Positions 16,795 through 25,764 of a stretch of 64,000 nucleotides of DNA are shown in pieces. The DNA comes from Pyxidicoccus xibeiensis (GTDB taxonomy: Bacteria > Myxococcota > Myxococcia > Myxococcales > Myxococcaceae). A program made the position numbers and the translations under genes. Below the pieces are notes generated by a model, which was not told the origin of the DNA, did no database searches, and was given only the letters and a program-made list of their open reading frames with translations. The DNA lies in the NCBI RefSeq assembly GCF_024198175.1, contig NZ_JAJVKV010000024.1, forward strand, positions 61,636 to 125,635. The letters are read 5' to 3'. Each line of letters starts with the position of its first letter. Within the stretch, counting starts at the first letter, position 1.

Positions 16795-19200
16795 ATGTCC
16801 CAGCTCCTCCAGGACGTCCGTCTCTCCCTGCGCCGGATGCGGCGCGAGCTCGCCTTCACGCTGGTGGTCGTGGCCACGCTGGCGCTGGCCATTGGCGCCA
16901 CCACGGCCGTCTTCAGCGTGGTGTACCAAGTGCTGCTGCGACCGCTCCCGTATCCCGAGCCGGAGCAGCTGGTGCGCCTGTTCCAGTCGACGCCGCAGCG
17001 GGAGCGACTGGGCGTGTCGTACCTGTCCCTCCAGGCCTGGCGTGAGCGGACCCGTTCCTTCCAGTCGCTGGAGGGCATGTCCCTGCGCGACGTCACGCTC
17101 ACCGGCGATGGGCAGGCGGAGCGGGTGACGGCGGCGCGCGTGACGGCGGGGCTGCTGCCGCTGCTTGGCGTGCGGCCCGTGCTCGGGCAGGCGTTCGGGG
17201 CCGAGGCGGAGGTGGCCGGACGGGACCTCGTCGTCCTCATCTCCCACGCGATGTGGCAGGGCCGCTTCGGCGGGCGCCAGGACGTCCTCGGGCGCACGCT
17301 GCTCCTCAACGGACAGCTCCACACGGTGGTGGGCGTGCTGCCCTCCGACTTCCGGTTCGCCCCGGACGCCCAGCTGTGGAAGCCGCTGGCGGTGAACCAC
17401 GCCGCCGGAGAGGAGCCCCAGTCCATCTTCATGCGAGGTGTGGGGCGCCTGCGGCCCGGCGTGTCGGTGGAGCAGGCGCGGACGGAGCTGGAGGGCGTGG
17501 CCGCGGCCCTGGTCAATGAGCCCGCCCATGCGAAGGAGCCCGCGGGCATCCGCCTGCTGCCGCTGCATGCACAGGTGGTGGAGGGCGCGAGGGACAGGCT
17601 CTGGCTGCTGGCGGGGGTGGTGGCTTTGGTGCTGCTCGTGGCCTGCGCCAACGTGGCGAATCTGCTGCTGGCCCGGGCCAGCGCTCGCGAGCGCGAGGTG
17701 TCGGTGCGAGCCGCCCTGGGCGCGGGGCGCGCGCAGCTGATGAGGCAGTTCCTGGTGGAGAGCGGGCTGCTCGCATTTGCGGGAGGCGCGTCGGGCCTGC
17801 TGCTGGCGCTGTGGGGCATGGACCTGATGCGCGTGCTGATGCCGAGCGAGGTGCTGGCCCCGGAAGCCGTCCGGCTGGAGCCGCATGTCCTGGCCATCGC
17901 CCTGAGCCTATCCCTGACCACCAGCATCCTGTTCGGACTGGTGCCGGCGCTGCGGGCGGCTCAAGCCGATGGACGGGGCGCGCTGGGAGCGCTGCGCGGA
18001 GGCCGGGGCGCCACGGGGCGGGGTGGGGCGCGCGCCGTGCTGGTGGTGGCGCAGGTTGCGCTGGCGCTCGTCCCGTTGGTGGGCGCCGGGCTGATGCTGC
18101 GCACCCTCCATGCGCTGCACACGGTGCCACTGGGCTTCGAGCCGCGCGGCGTCACCGTCGCGGACCTGTCCCTGCCAGCCCACAAGTACCGCGAGGACGC
18201 GGCCCGCCTTTCCGTCCTCACGTCGGTGCTGGAGCGCGTGCAGGCGCTTCCGGGCGTGAAGTCCGCGGGCCTGGCCAGCACGGTGCCGCTCTGGCCTCGC
18301 AATGGCATGACGTCGGTGCTGCTGCCGGGGGAGCCCGCCGCGGTGGCGGAGACGCGGGAGCTCACCAACTTCCGCGCCATCAGCGAGGACTACTTCGCCA
18401 CCATGGGCATTCCCCTGAAGGACGGGAGGATCATCGGGCCGGTCGACCGGACGGGCTCGGTCCCCGTGGTGGTCGTCAACGAGACCTTCGCCCGCCGCTA
18501 CTTCCCGGGTCGCAGCGCGGTGGGGCAGCGGATGCAGTTGGTGCTCGACGGCGAGCCCTTCCGGGAGATTGTCGGCGTGGTGGGCGACGTGCACCGCGAC
18601 AGCCTGGGTGACGCGCCGGACGCCGAGGTGTTCATGTCCATGCACCAGTTCTCTGCGATGCACATGCTGCTGACCGTGCGCACCGAGGGTGACTCGGCCG
18701 CGCTGGCGCCCGCGCTGCGCGAGCAGCTCCGGGCGGTGGACCCCGACCTGCCGCTGACCCAGGTCCGCTCCATGGTGGAGGTGGTGGAGGGGAGCATGGG
18801 CAACACCCGGGTGCTGGGCCTGCTGCTGTCGGCCCTGGCCGTGCTGGGACTCGTGCTGGCGGGAGTCGGGCTGTACGGAGTGCTGGCCTACTCGGTGAGC
18901 CAGCGCACCCGGGAGCTGGGCATCCGCATCGCGCTGGGCGCCACGGACGCGCAGTTGGTGCGACTGGTGGTGGGACAGGGCCTGCGGCTCGCGGCGGTGG
19001 GCGTGGCCCTGGGCCTGGTGGGCGCTGGGGTGCTCGCGCGGAGCCTGTCCGGCATGCTCCACGGCGTGGGCGAGTTCGACGCCTTCACGTTCGTCGTGGT
19101 GCCCGCGCTGCTGGGGACGGTGGCGCTGCTCGCGAGCTGGCTACCCGCCCGCCGCGCCCTGCGCGTGCCGCCCCACGAGGCACTTCGCGGAGACGGCTGA
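16795..19200 (+). CDS. ADOP-type ABC transporter permease (MacB/FtsX family)
   Basis: An 801-residue permease. The start LLQDVRLSLRRMRRELAFTL and the AIGATTAVFSVVYQVLLRPL helix are typical of the acidobacterial duplicated orphan permease (ADOP) group. Two MacB_PCD periplasmic regions and two FtsX modules are visible, one ending around LLLARASAREREVSVRAALG (about 290-310) and one near VSQRTRELGIRIALGATDAQ close to the C-terminus. No ATPase gene is adjacent, as is usual for these orphan permeases. They are thought to export or mechanically transmit, but substrates are unknown. The 170 bp upstream (16625-16794) contain no recognisable gene. Confidence 0.85.
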   Translation: MSQLLQDVRLSLRRMRRELAFTLVVVATLALAIGATTAVFSVVYQVLLRPLPYPEPEQLVRLFQSTPQRERLGVSYLSLQAWRERTRSFQSLEGMSLRDVTLTGDGQAERVTAARVTAGLLPLLGVRPVLGQAFGAEAEVAGRDLVVLISHAMWQGRFGGRQDVLGRTLLLNGQLHTVVGVLPSDFRFAPDAQLWKPLAVNHAAGEEPQSIFMRGVGRLRPGVSVEQARTELEGVAAALVNEPAHAKEPAGIRLLPLHAQVVEGARDRLWLLAGVVALVLLVACANVANLLLARASAREREVSVRAALGAGRAQLMRQFLVESGLLAFAGGASGLLLALWGMDLMRVLMPSEVLAPEAVRLEPHVLAIALSLSLTTSILFGLVPALRAAQADGRGALGALRGGRGATGRGGARAVLVVAQVALALVPLVGAGLMLRTLHALHTVPLGFEPRGVTVADLSLPAHKYREDAARLSVLTSVLERVQALPGVKSAGLASTVPLWPRNGMTSVLLPGEPAAVAETRELTNFRAISEDYFATMGIPLKDGRIIGPVDRTGSVPVVVVNETFARRYFPGRSAVGQRMQLVLDGEPFREIVGVVGDVHRDSLGDAPDAEVFMSMHQFSAMHMLLTVRTEGDSAALAPALREQLRAVDPDLPLTQVRSMVEVVEGSMGNTRVLGLLLSALAVLGLVLAGVGLYGVLAYSVSQRTRELGIRIALGATDAQLVRLVVGQGLRLAAVGVALGLVGAGVLARSLSGMLHGVGEFDAFTFVVVPALLGTVALLASWLPARRALRVPPHEALRGDG

Positions 19201-19326
19201 GCGCGGGACTTCAGGAGGGGGTATCGCGTCCGCCCGGTGCGCATCCAGCCGACCTGGAGCTCGCGGATGACCCGGATGCAGATGACCGCCTGGCGCGGCT
19301 TGTCCTGGCCCTCCCGAGTCTACGCA

Positions 19327-20091
19327 TCAGGCGAGCGGTGTGCGTTCACCGGGAGTGAGCCAAGTCACCCGGTCCGCGAGCCCTGCCTGGGAGAACGCCT
19401 TCCTGGCTTCGTCGGGGCCCTGGCGGAAGTGCGTCCACCCGTCGTAGTGCACCGGGATGATGCAGCGGGCTGCCAGCGCCTGCGCGGCCTGCACCGCCTC
19501 CTTCGCGTTGAAGGTGTAGCGAAGGGGGCCGGTGAGCGGGAACGCGACGCTCCCCAGATGGAGGAAAGCCGTGTGGACGCGGAACCTCCGGGACACCTCC
19601 GCGACTCCGTCGAACCAGACCGTGTCGCCGGAGATGTAGACAGGGCCGGGAAGGGCCTCGCCCTCCAGCATGAAGCCCACCACATGCCCGGCGACGGGCA
19701 GTGAGCCCGGAGGGCCATGGCGCGCGGGCGTGGCGGTGATGCGCAGGTCTCCCACCGTCGTCGTCTCGAAGGGGCGGAGTCCCACCGCGCCCGGGTGGCC
19801 CAGCCGGCGCGCTCCCGCACGGGTCGTCACCACCCGGGGTGCCTGGGGCAGGAGCGCGCGTCCGGCATCGTCGAGGTTGTCGGCGTGGTGGTCATGCGAG
19901 AGGAGCACCGCGTCGATGCGGCCCAGGCGCTCTACCGGGAGGGCCGGGCCTGACGTGCGCCGCGAACTCGTGCCCCAGCCGAAGCCATACGTGCGTCCCG
20001 GAGGGTCGAACGCGGGGTCGGTCAGCAGGCGGAGCGAGCCGACTTCGAGGAGCAGCGTCGCTGTGCCGATATGAGTCACCGTGAAGGACAT
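19327..20091 (-). CDS. MBL-fold metal-dependent hydrolase (UlaG/YtnP-like)
   Basis: 254 residues with the metallo-beta-lactamase fold of the UlaG/lactonase-like type: THIGTATLLLEVGSLRLLTD at the N-terminus, DAVLLSHDHHADNLD as the metal-binding HXHXDH motif, PARHGPPGS and YISGDTVWFDGV for the later ligands, and CIIPVHYDGWTHFRQ at the end. The start at 20089-20091 (MSFTVTHIG) is just before the fold; the longer open frame upstream is antisense to the acyltransferase gene. Substrate unknown. Confidence 0.85.
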   Translation of the reverse strand: MSFTVTHIGTATLLLEVGSLRLLTDPAFDPPGRTYGFGWGTSSRRTSGPALPVERLGRIDAVLLSHDHHADNLDDAGRALLPQAPRVVTTRAGARRLGHPGAVGLRPFETTTVGDLRITATPARHGPPGSLPVAGHVVGFMLEGEALPGPVYISGDTVWFDGVAEVSRRFRVHTAFLHLGSVAFPLTGPLRYTFNAKEAVQAAQALAARCIIPVHYDGWTHFRQGPDEARKAFSQAGLADRVTWLTPGERTPLA

Positions 20092-20199
20092 GGGCCCTCG
20101 AGTCGTCAAGAGCCGGGAGCGTGGGGGCTTCCACCTTCGCAAGTCAATGAAGTCCCGGACCTGTGGAGCGTAGGAGGCCGGACGTCGCATGATGCGTCC

Positions 20200-20949
20200 A
20201 TGTCCGAGAGCGTTCCCCATCGCGCCGTCCAGCTCCTGAGAACGGCGCTGGCCGCGAGCTGGTCCATGCTCTCGCTGGGGGTCTTCATCCCCGTGGCGTT
20301 GGTGGCGCTGCCGTTCGACCGCCAGCAGCGCGTACACGACGTGTGCTCCATCCTCTGGGCACGCGGCATCCTGGCGCTGCTCGGGATACGGCTGGTGGTG
20401 CGGGGCGCGGAGCACGTCTCGCGGGACGAGCGCTACGTCATCGTCGCCAATCACCAGAGCCTGCTGGACGCGGCGGTGATGGTGGCCGTGCTCCAGCCGC
20501 TCACCTCCGTGCGCATGGTCGCCCGGCGCAACGCCTTCCGGATTCCGCTCATCGGGTGGGGCATGCGCCTGTTCGGTCACATCTCCGTGGACCGGCACAG
20601 CATCCGCGACTCGCTGCCCGGGCTCCAGCAGGCCCAGCGGAAGGTGGCGCGGCGCGCGTCCGTCGTCTTCTTCCCGGAGGGCGACTACAGCCCGGATGGG
20701 CGGATGCGGCCGTTCTACAACAGCGCCTTCCACATCGCCGCGCGCGGGGGCGTGCGCGTGGTGCCCGTCACCCTCACCGGCACGTTCGACATCCTGCCTC
20801 CACACCGCACGGTTCCGTTTCGGGGAGGCGCGGTCCACGTCACCCTCCACCCGCCCATGGGCCCGCTGGAGGACACGCACGACGCGGCGCTGGCGGCAGC
20901 GGTGGCCTGCCACCGCATCGTCGAGGCGGCCCTGCCGCGCACCGGCTGA
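20200..20949 (+). CDS. 1-acyl-sn-glycerol-3-phosphate acyltransferase (PlsC family)
   Basis: 249 residues. An N-terminal hydrophobic helix (SMLSLGVFIPVALVALPF) anchors the enzyme in the membrane. Motif I is NHQSLLD at residues 84-90 (catalytic HX4D), motif II is around RMVARRNAFRIPLIGWGMRL, motif III is FFPEGDYSPDG in place of the usual FPEGTRS, and motif IV is VVPVTLTG. It transfers an acyl chain to lysophosphatidate or a related acceptor. It is convergent with the acyl-AMP ligase operon, so it may act on related lipids, but that is inference. The changed motif III suggests an unusual acceptor. Confidence 0.85.
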   Translation: MSESVPHRAVQLLRTALAASWSMLSLGVFIPVALVALPFDRQQRVHDVCSILWARGILALLGIRLVVRGAEHVSRDERYVIVANHQSLLDAAVMVAVLQPLTSVRMVARRNAFRIPLIGWGMRLFGHISVDRHSIRDSLPGLQQAQRKVARRASVVFFPEGDYSPDGRMRPFYNSAFHIAARGGVRVVPVTLTGTFDILPPHRTVPFRGGAVHVTLHPPMGPLEDTHDAALAAAVACHRIVEAALPRTG

Positions 20950-20951
20950 CG

Positions 20952-20983
20952 ACGGCCCCCGGGGCGGTGTCCCCGGAGGCCGT
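20952..20983. terminator. Bidirectional terminator-like hairpin between plsC-like and ligase genes
   Basis: ACGGCCCCCGGGG and CCCCGGAGGCCGT form a 13-position stem with one mismatch around a CGGTGT loop, in the 50-bp gap between two convergent genes. There is no T tract, so it may act as a stem-only terminator or RNA 3' end protector. Confidence 0.5.
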
Positions 20984-20999
20984 GCTCAGCGCCCGGTGC

Positions 21000-22667
21000 T
21001 CACGCCAGCGTGCCGGTGAGCTGCCCGGAGGCAATGGCCTGCGAGATGGCCCGGCGCTTCAGCTTCCCGCTGGTCGTCTTGGGCAGCGTGCCCGGCGGCA
21101 CGAGCAGCACGTGGTCGATGGCGATGCCGTGCGCGCGCAGCCGCTCCCGGATGCGCTCACCCAGCACGCCGTGCTCCGCCGGCTCCAGCTTCGTCTCCGC
21201 CAGCACGTACGCCAGCTCCGTGTGCCGGTGCTCGGAGCGCACGCCGACCGCCGCCACGCAGCCGGGCCGGACGCCGTATACCTCGGAGGCGAGCTCCTCG
21301 AGGATGGACGGAATCAGGTTGTGCCCCCCCTTGATGATGAGCTCCTTCTTCCGCCCGGTGATGAAGAGCGTCCCGTCCGCCCGGTAGCCCAGGTCTCCCG
21401 TGCGCAGCCAGCCCTCGTGGAGGACGGATGCCGTCAGCTCCGGCTCGCCGTGATAGCCCCGCATCAGCGTCGCGGAGCGCACCAGGACCTCGCCCTGGGT
21501 CCGATCAGGGACGGGCAGGTCCTCCGCGTCCACGAGGCGCACCTCGGTGTACGGAATCGGCCGGCCCACGCCCGTCAGCTCCAGCGCCCCCATGTCAGCC
21601 GCGGACGGCACCGCGCGGCCCTCGCGCTCCAGGGTGGCCCGGTCCACCCGGTCCACCACGGTGGGCGCCAGCTTCTCCGGGAAGGTCACCGCCACCGTGG
21701 CCTCGGCCAGGCCGTACACGGGGAAGAAGGCCTCCGGCCGGAACCCGCACGGCGCGAAGCCGTCCGAGAAGCGCCGCAGCAGCTCCGGAGAGACGGGCTC
21801 CGCGCCAATCATCGCCACCTCCCAGGCGCTCAGGTCCAGCCCCGCCTCCCTCGCCCGGTTCGCCAGCTGCAGGCAGAGGGCATACGCGGAAGGTGGCGCC
21901 GCGCAGATGGTGGCCCGTGTCTCGCTCATCGCCTCCAGCCACGAGAAGGGCCGCTGCCGGAAGTCCAGCGGCGACATCAGGTGCGCCGGGAAGTCGTTGA
22001 AGAGCGGGAACAGCAACCCACCCAGCAGCCCCATGTCGTGGTGCAGCGGCAGCCAGGACACCGCCACCGCGTGGGCGGGGGAGGGGAGCGCCTCGCTCAT
22101 CGCCGCCATGTGCAGCATCACCCGGTCATGTGACAGCACCACGCCGCGCGGATGGCTGGTGCTGCCGCTGGTGAGCTGCACTAGGCAGGGGCCCGGCGCT
22201 GCCTCAGGCTCGGGCTGGAACGGCGCACCCCGGCCTTCCTCCACCAGCGTGTCGGCGACGATGAGCCGCGTGTCCCCGTCCGGAGCCGCCAGGTCCGCCA
22301 GCGCGCCGGACAGCACCAGCGCGCGCGCGTCCAGCTTGCGCGCCGTGCTCCGCAGCTGCGCCAGGTACGCGTCCAGGTCCGACAGCCGGTAGGGCACGCC
22401 CAGGATGCTCGGCACCGCGCCCAGCGCCCACACCCCGAACAGGGTGCTGACGGCGGCGTGCACCTCCGGCACCAGCAGCATCACCCCGTCCCCGGGGCGC
22501 ACGCCCCGGGAGTGGAGCGTGGCGGCCACGGCCCGGGCCTCCTCCCACGTCTCGCTCCAGGTGCGCGACACCCAGCCCTCCGCCGTCTTGTAGCGGAGGG
22601 CCAGCGTGTCGGGGCGAGCCTCGGCCCGGGCACTCAGCAGCCCGGCCAGGGTCCTCGCGCCGTTCAC
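21000..22667 (-). CDS. Fatty-acyl-AMP ligase-like adenylating enzyme
   Basis: 555 residues. The A3 motif is LVQLTSGSTSHPRGVVLSHD and is followed by VSWLPLHHDMGLLGGLLFPL, the signature of fatty-acyl-AMP ligases. Later come FFPVYGLAEATVAVTFPE, LRTGDLGYRADGTLFITGRK and the C-terminal PKTTSGKLKRRAI with the catalytic Lys. It probably activates a fatty acid and passes it to the acyl carrier protein encoded two genes upstream. Its start overlaps the end of the methyltransferase gene by 4 bp. Confidence 0.86.
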   Translation of the reverse strand: MNGARTLAGLLSARAEARPDTLALRYKTAEGWVSRTWSETWEEARAVAATLHSRGVRPGDGVMLLVPEVHAAVSTLFGVWALGAVPSILGVPYRLSDLDAYLAQLRSTARKLDARALVLSGALADLAAPDGDTRLIVADTLVEEGRGAPFQPEPEAAPGPCLVQLTSGSTSHPRGVVLSHDRVMLHMAAMSEALPSPAHAVAVSWLPLHHDMGLLGGLLFPLFNDFPAHLMSPLDFRQRPFSWLEAMSETRATICAAPPSAYALCLQLANRAREAGLDLSAWEVAMIGAEPVSPELLRRFSDGFAPCGFRPEAFFPVYGLAEATVAVTFPEKLAPTVVDRVDRATLEREGRAVPSAADMGALELTGVGRPIPYTEVRLVDAEDLPVPDRTQGEVLVRSATLMRGYHGEPELTASVLHEGWLRTGDLGYRADGTLFITGRKKELIIKGGHNLIPSILEELASEVYGVRPGCVAAVGVRSEHRHTELAYVLAETKLEPAEHGVLGERIRERLRAHGIAIDHVLLVPPGTLPKTTSGKLKRRAISQAIASGQLTGTLA

Positions 22668-23614
22668 TTCGCGTCCCCCGGGATGGGCCAGCCGGCCACG
22701 TGCACCTTCGGCGGGCCCTTGGTGGCCAGGAGCATGTACTCCAGCGCCGTGCGCCGCGCGAAGGACAGCTTCGCCACCGTCATGTAGCCCTGCAGCACCC
22801 GCGCGAAGCCCGGCGCCAGCGCCTCGATGCGGTCGCGGTTCTTCCGCACGTTGTCGATCCAGTGCCCCAGCGTCTGCACGTACGAGCTGGACAGGTCCTC
22901 CACGTGCAGGATGTCCAGCCCCGCGCGCCCGATGAGGCCCAGCTCCTCGGACAGGCTGAGCAGCCGGCAGTAGCCCATCGCGGTGACGAAGATGTAGCGC
23001 GTGGCGCTGCTGTCCCGGTCTCCTCGCGACTGCTCCGGGAAGTAGCAGTCGGAGATGAACAGCCGGCCGCCCGGCTTCAGCGTGCGCGCGACGAGCTGGT
23101 GGATGGCCTCCCGGTTGTGCATGTGGACGATGCTTCCGGAGAAGAGCACCACGTCGTAGCTCTCCGGCGCGGGCGCCAGCTCCTCCACGTGCGTCAGGTC
23201 CACCCGCACGCGGTCCGCCACGCCCCAGTCCTTCGCGCGCTGGAGCGCCACCTCGCGCTGCTTCCCGCTCAGGGTGATGCCGTGGAAGTCCCCCTGCGTG
23301 TGCTGCGCGAGGTAGAGGAGCAGGCTCCCCCAGCCGCAGCCCACGTCCAGCACCTTCTCCCCGGGCTGGATGTTCAGCTTGGCCGCCACGCGGGCGAACT
23401 TGCGCGCCTGGCCCGTCTCCAGGTCCTCCTCCGGGGACGCGAAGACGCCGGTGGAGTAGGCCAGCCGCTGGTCGAGCACCAGGCTGAAGATCTCCGGGTG
23501 GTGCTCGTAGTGCTGGGCGACCTCGCGCGCCTCGTGGGCCCGCTGTTCCTCCGGCGTGCGCTGTGCGGCGGCGCGCTCGTCCGGGTGTCTCAGCTCCAGG
23601 GCGGGCGCAGTCAT
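22664..23614 (-). CDS. CFA-synthase-like SAM-dependent methyltransferase
   Basis: 316 residues. Motif I is VLDVGCGWGSLLLYLA (about 88-103), the form seen in cyclopropane-fatty-acid and mycolic-acid methyltransferases, followed by FHGITLSGKQREVALQRA and FSGSIVHMHN. The C-terminal half contains ATRYIFVTAMGYCRLLSLSE, unlike classical CFA synthases. Placed between an ACP and a fatty-acyl-AMP ligase with 4-bp overlaps on both sides, it probably modifies a carrier-bound or free acyl chain by methylation or cyclopropanation. Exact chemistry is not visible. Confidence 0.82.
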   Translation of the reverse strand: MTAPALELRHPDERAAAQRTPEEQRAHEAREVAQHYEHHPEIFSLVLDQRLAYSTGVFASPEEDLETGQARKFARVAAKLNIQPGEKVLDVGCGWGSLLLYLAQHTQGDFHGITLSGKQREVALQRAKDWGVADRVRVDLTHVEELAPAPESYDVVLFSGSIVHMHNREAIHQLVARTLKPGGRLFISDCYFPEQSRGDRDSSATRYIFVTAMGYCRLLSLSEELGLIGRAGLDILHVEDLSSSYVQTLGHWIDNVRKNRDRIEALAPGFARVLQGYMTVAKLSFARRTALEYMLLATKGPPKVHVAGWPIPGDAK

Positions 23615-23883
23615 GGAACGCTCACCTTCTGGAGCTCCAACTGCCGGGCGACGAAGCGCGCCAGGTCCTCCACCGTCTTGAGGTTGGCCTCGGAGGGGGA
23701 CGCCATCTCCGGCATGGCGAAGCGGAAGCGCTCCTCCAGGCCGATGTTGATCTCGATCATCGCCATGGAGTCGATGCCGAGCCCGCCCTCCAGCGAGGCG
23801 GTGAGGGGCACCTGCTCCAGCGGACGTCTGAGGGTGCCCGCAATGATGGCGCGGACCTCCTGACCGATGACTTCGTTTGACAC
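23611..23883 (-). CDS. Acyl carrier protein
   Basis: 90 residues with the phosphopantetheine attachment motif GGLGIDSMAMIEI (Ser39). The GTG at 23881-23883 follows GGGAGAG and gives a normal ACP length. It is the first gene of a three-gene operon with the methyltransferase and the acyl-AMP ligase, each joined by a 4-bp overlap, which strongly suggests one pathway on carrier-bound acyl chains. Confidence 0.88.
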   Translation of the reverse strand: MSNEVIGQEVRAIIAGTLRRPLEQVPLTASLEGGLGIDSMAMIEINIGLEERFRFAMPEMASPSEANLKTVEDLARFVARQLELQKVSVP

Positions 23884-24034
23884 GTTGCTCTCCCGTGTTG
23901 CACGGGCCCCGGTAGCGAGGAGCGGCCGGCCCACCGTCCAGCTCCGAAGCCGCGTGTCGTTGTGACCCCCAACGCTAGGCTCAAGCGCAACCCGATTGAA
24001 GGTGGACCGATGTAGGCGGCCACCAACTTCGAGT

Positions 24035-24051
24035 CGAGACAGCGTGTCTCG
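24035..24051. promoter_or_regulatory. Perfect 7-3-7 inverted repeat, candidate operator
   Basis: CGAGACAGCGTGTCTCG lies 152 bp upstream of the ACP operon, in the 332-bp divergent gap (23884-24215) that otherwise holds no gene. A second short dyad, AATTCGCGGAATT, is at 24111-24123. Dyads of this type are typical of repressor sites, but no matching regulator gene is adjacent. Confidence 0.4.
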
Positions 24052-24215
24052 TGTGTCAGGAGTGTCTCCGCGCGTCTGGCTTTACGAGTGGTGAATATCG
24101 TACAGTTCTGAATTCGCGGAATTACCTGCCGATTCCGAGCCTCGGGCGGTGGTGGGTCCGGGCGTCCATCCTCCGGCAGGGGGGCGCGGCCCTTCCGCGC
24201 GGTCAGAGGTCACGC

Positions 24216-25715
24216 GTGAATCGAGTGAACGAGAAGAAGCACCTCCCCTGGCGTCTCGCGCTGGGGGGCATCGCGTGGGTCCTGGGGGCTGGCTGTGGCG
24301 ACGTCTCCCCCGAGGCCCATTCCCCCGCGGCACCACCGGAAGTGGTGACCGCGCAGCCCGCGGCGCACCCCGAGCGTCGCGGCATCGGCGCCGTGGAGCT
24401 GCCGCCGCGAGGTCCCTCGGCGCAGGCCGTCACCGTGGACCCGCGGATGTCGCTCATCGTCACCGATGACGTCATCGTGAAGACGTTCCTGTTCCAGAAG
24501 GTGATGAACCAGCTCGTCAGCCAGTCCGCGGTCGCGGGGCTCACGCCGCTGGCGCTCTTCAACCAGTGGTGGAGCACGGCGAACCCGCCCTCGTGTACGC
24601 CGACGTTCAACGGCTTCCCGTATCAATGTCCGCGCGCCGAGGGCGCCCAGGCCGGCGTCAATCCCTTCATCAACCCGGGGGTGAACCCGGATGAGTACGT
24701 GGCCCTCGCGCTCATCAACCGCTTCGACCTGGCGCCGCTCACCGGTGATGACTGCGGCGAGTACCGCATCATCTTCGGGAAGCGCTCCGGCTTCACCAAC
24801 CCGGGCCAGCGCAACCTCATCATCTTCGAGGCGGTGCTGCCCAACCCCACCCCGGGCGCCGGGCTCGCGGGCTGCACGGCGGTGGCGAAGTTCTGGGCGC
24901 AGCTGACCGCCACACCCAACCCCGCCACCCGCGCGACGATGCTGCAGAACTTCTACTTCACGGGCCTGACGGGCTTCATGCCCGTCATCCACATCGACAA
25001 CTACGGCAACCGCGTGGGCCCGCCGGCCACCGGACAGGTGCGCAGCAACCAGTTCATGCAGCCGCCGTGGACGCTGCGCGAGTTCCAGGTGAAGCGCACC
25101 ATGTGCGGCTCCGTGCCCTGTGCCCTGACCTTCAACCCGGTGACGGTGAAGACCAACCCGGGCGGGACGCTCTTCAACCCCGCCTCCACCCACCCGCTGA
25201 CGTTCAACTTCCAGAACGTGGAGCTGCCGTCGCAGGTGCCGAGCCTGGCCGTCAACGACATCAACCTGTTCAACATGGCCATCTCGAACGCGTCCAACAG
25301 CGGCCAGAGCAACGCGCAGGGCCCGGAGAACCAGTACCTCTTCCAGTTCACCCCCGGCCCCAGCATCTTCCGCAACAACATCCAGACCGAGCTGACGTTC
25401 CTCGGCAGCACGCTGACGCCCGACGAGGTGGTGGCCCGCTCGCTGGCGCTCTCCTGCGCCGGCTGCCACCAGTTCAGCAACGGCGCCAACCTGGGCGGCG
25501 GCATCATCTGGCCACCGTCCCTGGGCTTCGCCCACGTGGAGGAGCAGCTCGACCCAGGTCCCTTCGGGCCGCGCTTCCGCATCTCGCCCGCGCTCAACGC
25601 CGTGTTCCTGCCGCACCGCAAGGCCGTGATTGAGACGTTCCTCAACTCGTCGTGCGGCGACAGCATCTGCCAGCCGTGGGAGACGACGTCGGTCTGCCCG
25701 GTGGACTGCCCGTAG
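24216..25715 (+). CDS. Predicted lipoprotein with CXXCH motif and C-terminal Cys-rich tail
   Basis: 499 residues. The N-terminus has basic residues, a hydrophobic stretch (LALGGIAWVLGAGC) and a lipobox-like cysteine, so export and lipid attachment are likely. The mid part is rich in Asn, Pro and Thr and resembles uncharacterised myxobacterial extracellular proteins. A single heme-type CAGCH motif occurs near residue 420. The C-terminus has CGDSICQPWETTSVCPVDC, a short cysteine motif (CGDGICxxxE...CPxDC) common in myxobacterial secreted proteins. The GTG start at 24216 follows AGAGG. Function unknown; a cytochrome-like role is possible but unproven. Confidence 0.75.
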   Translation: MNRVNEKKHLPWRLALGGIAWVLGAGCGDVSPEAHSPAAPPEVVTAQPAAHPERRGIGAVELPPRGPSAQAVTVDPRMSLIVTDDVIVKTFLFQKVMNQLVSQSAVAGLTPLALFNQWWSTANPPSCTPTFNGFPYQCPRAEGAQAGVNPFINPGVNPDEYVALALINRFDLAPLTGDDCGEYRIIFGKRSGFTNPGQRNLIIFEAVLPNPTPGAGLAGCTAVAKFWAQLTATPNPATRATMLQNFYFTGLTGFMPVIHIDNYGNRVGPPATGQVRSNQFMQPPWTLREFQVKRTMCGSVPCALTFNPVTVKTNPGGTLFNPASTHPLTFNFQNVELPSQVPSLAVNDINLFNMAISNASNSGQSNAQGPENQYLFQFTPGPSIFRNNIQTELTFLGSTLTPDEVVARSLALSCAGCHQFSNGANLGGGIIWPPSLGFAHVEEQLDPGPFGPRFRISPALNAVFLPHRKAVIETFLNSSCGDSICQPWETTSVCPVDCP

Positions 25716-25725
25716 TCCGGCCGCT

Positions 25726-25753
25726 GGCGGCCTCCTCGCGTGGGGAGGCCGCC
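25726..25753. terminator. Strong bidirectional terminator-like hairpin
   Basis: A perfect 10-bp stem, GGCGGCCTCC with GGAGGCCGCC, encloses an 8-nt loop. It lies between the stop codons of the convergent lipoprotein and methyltransferase genes (49-bp gap). Confidence 0.65.
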
Positions 25754-25764
25754 GGGCCCGCGGC

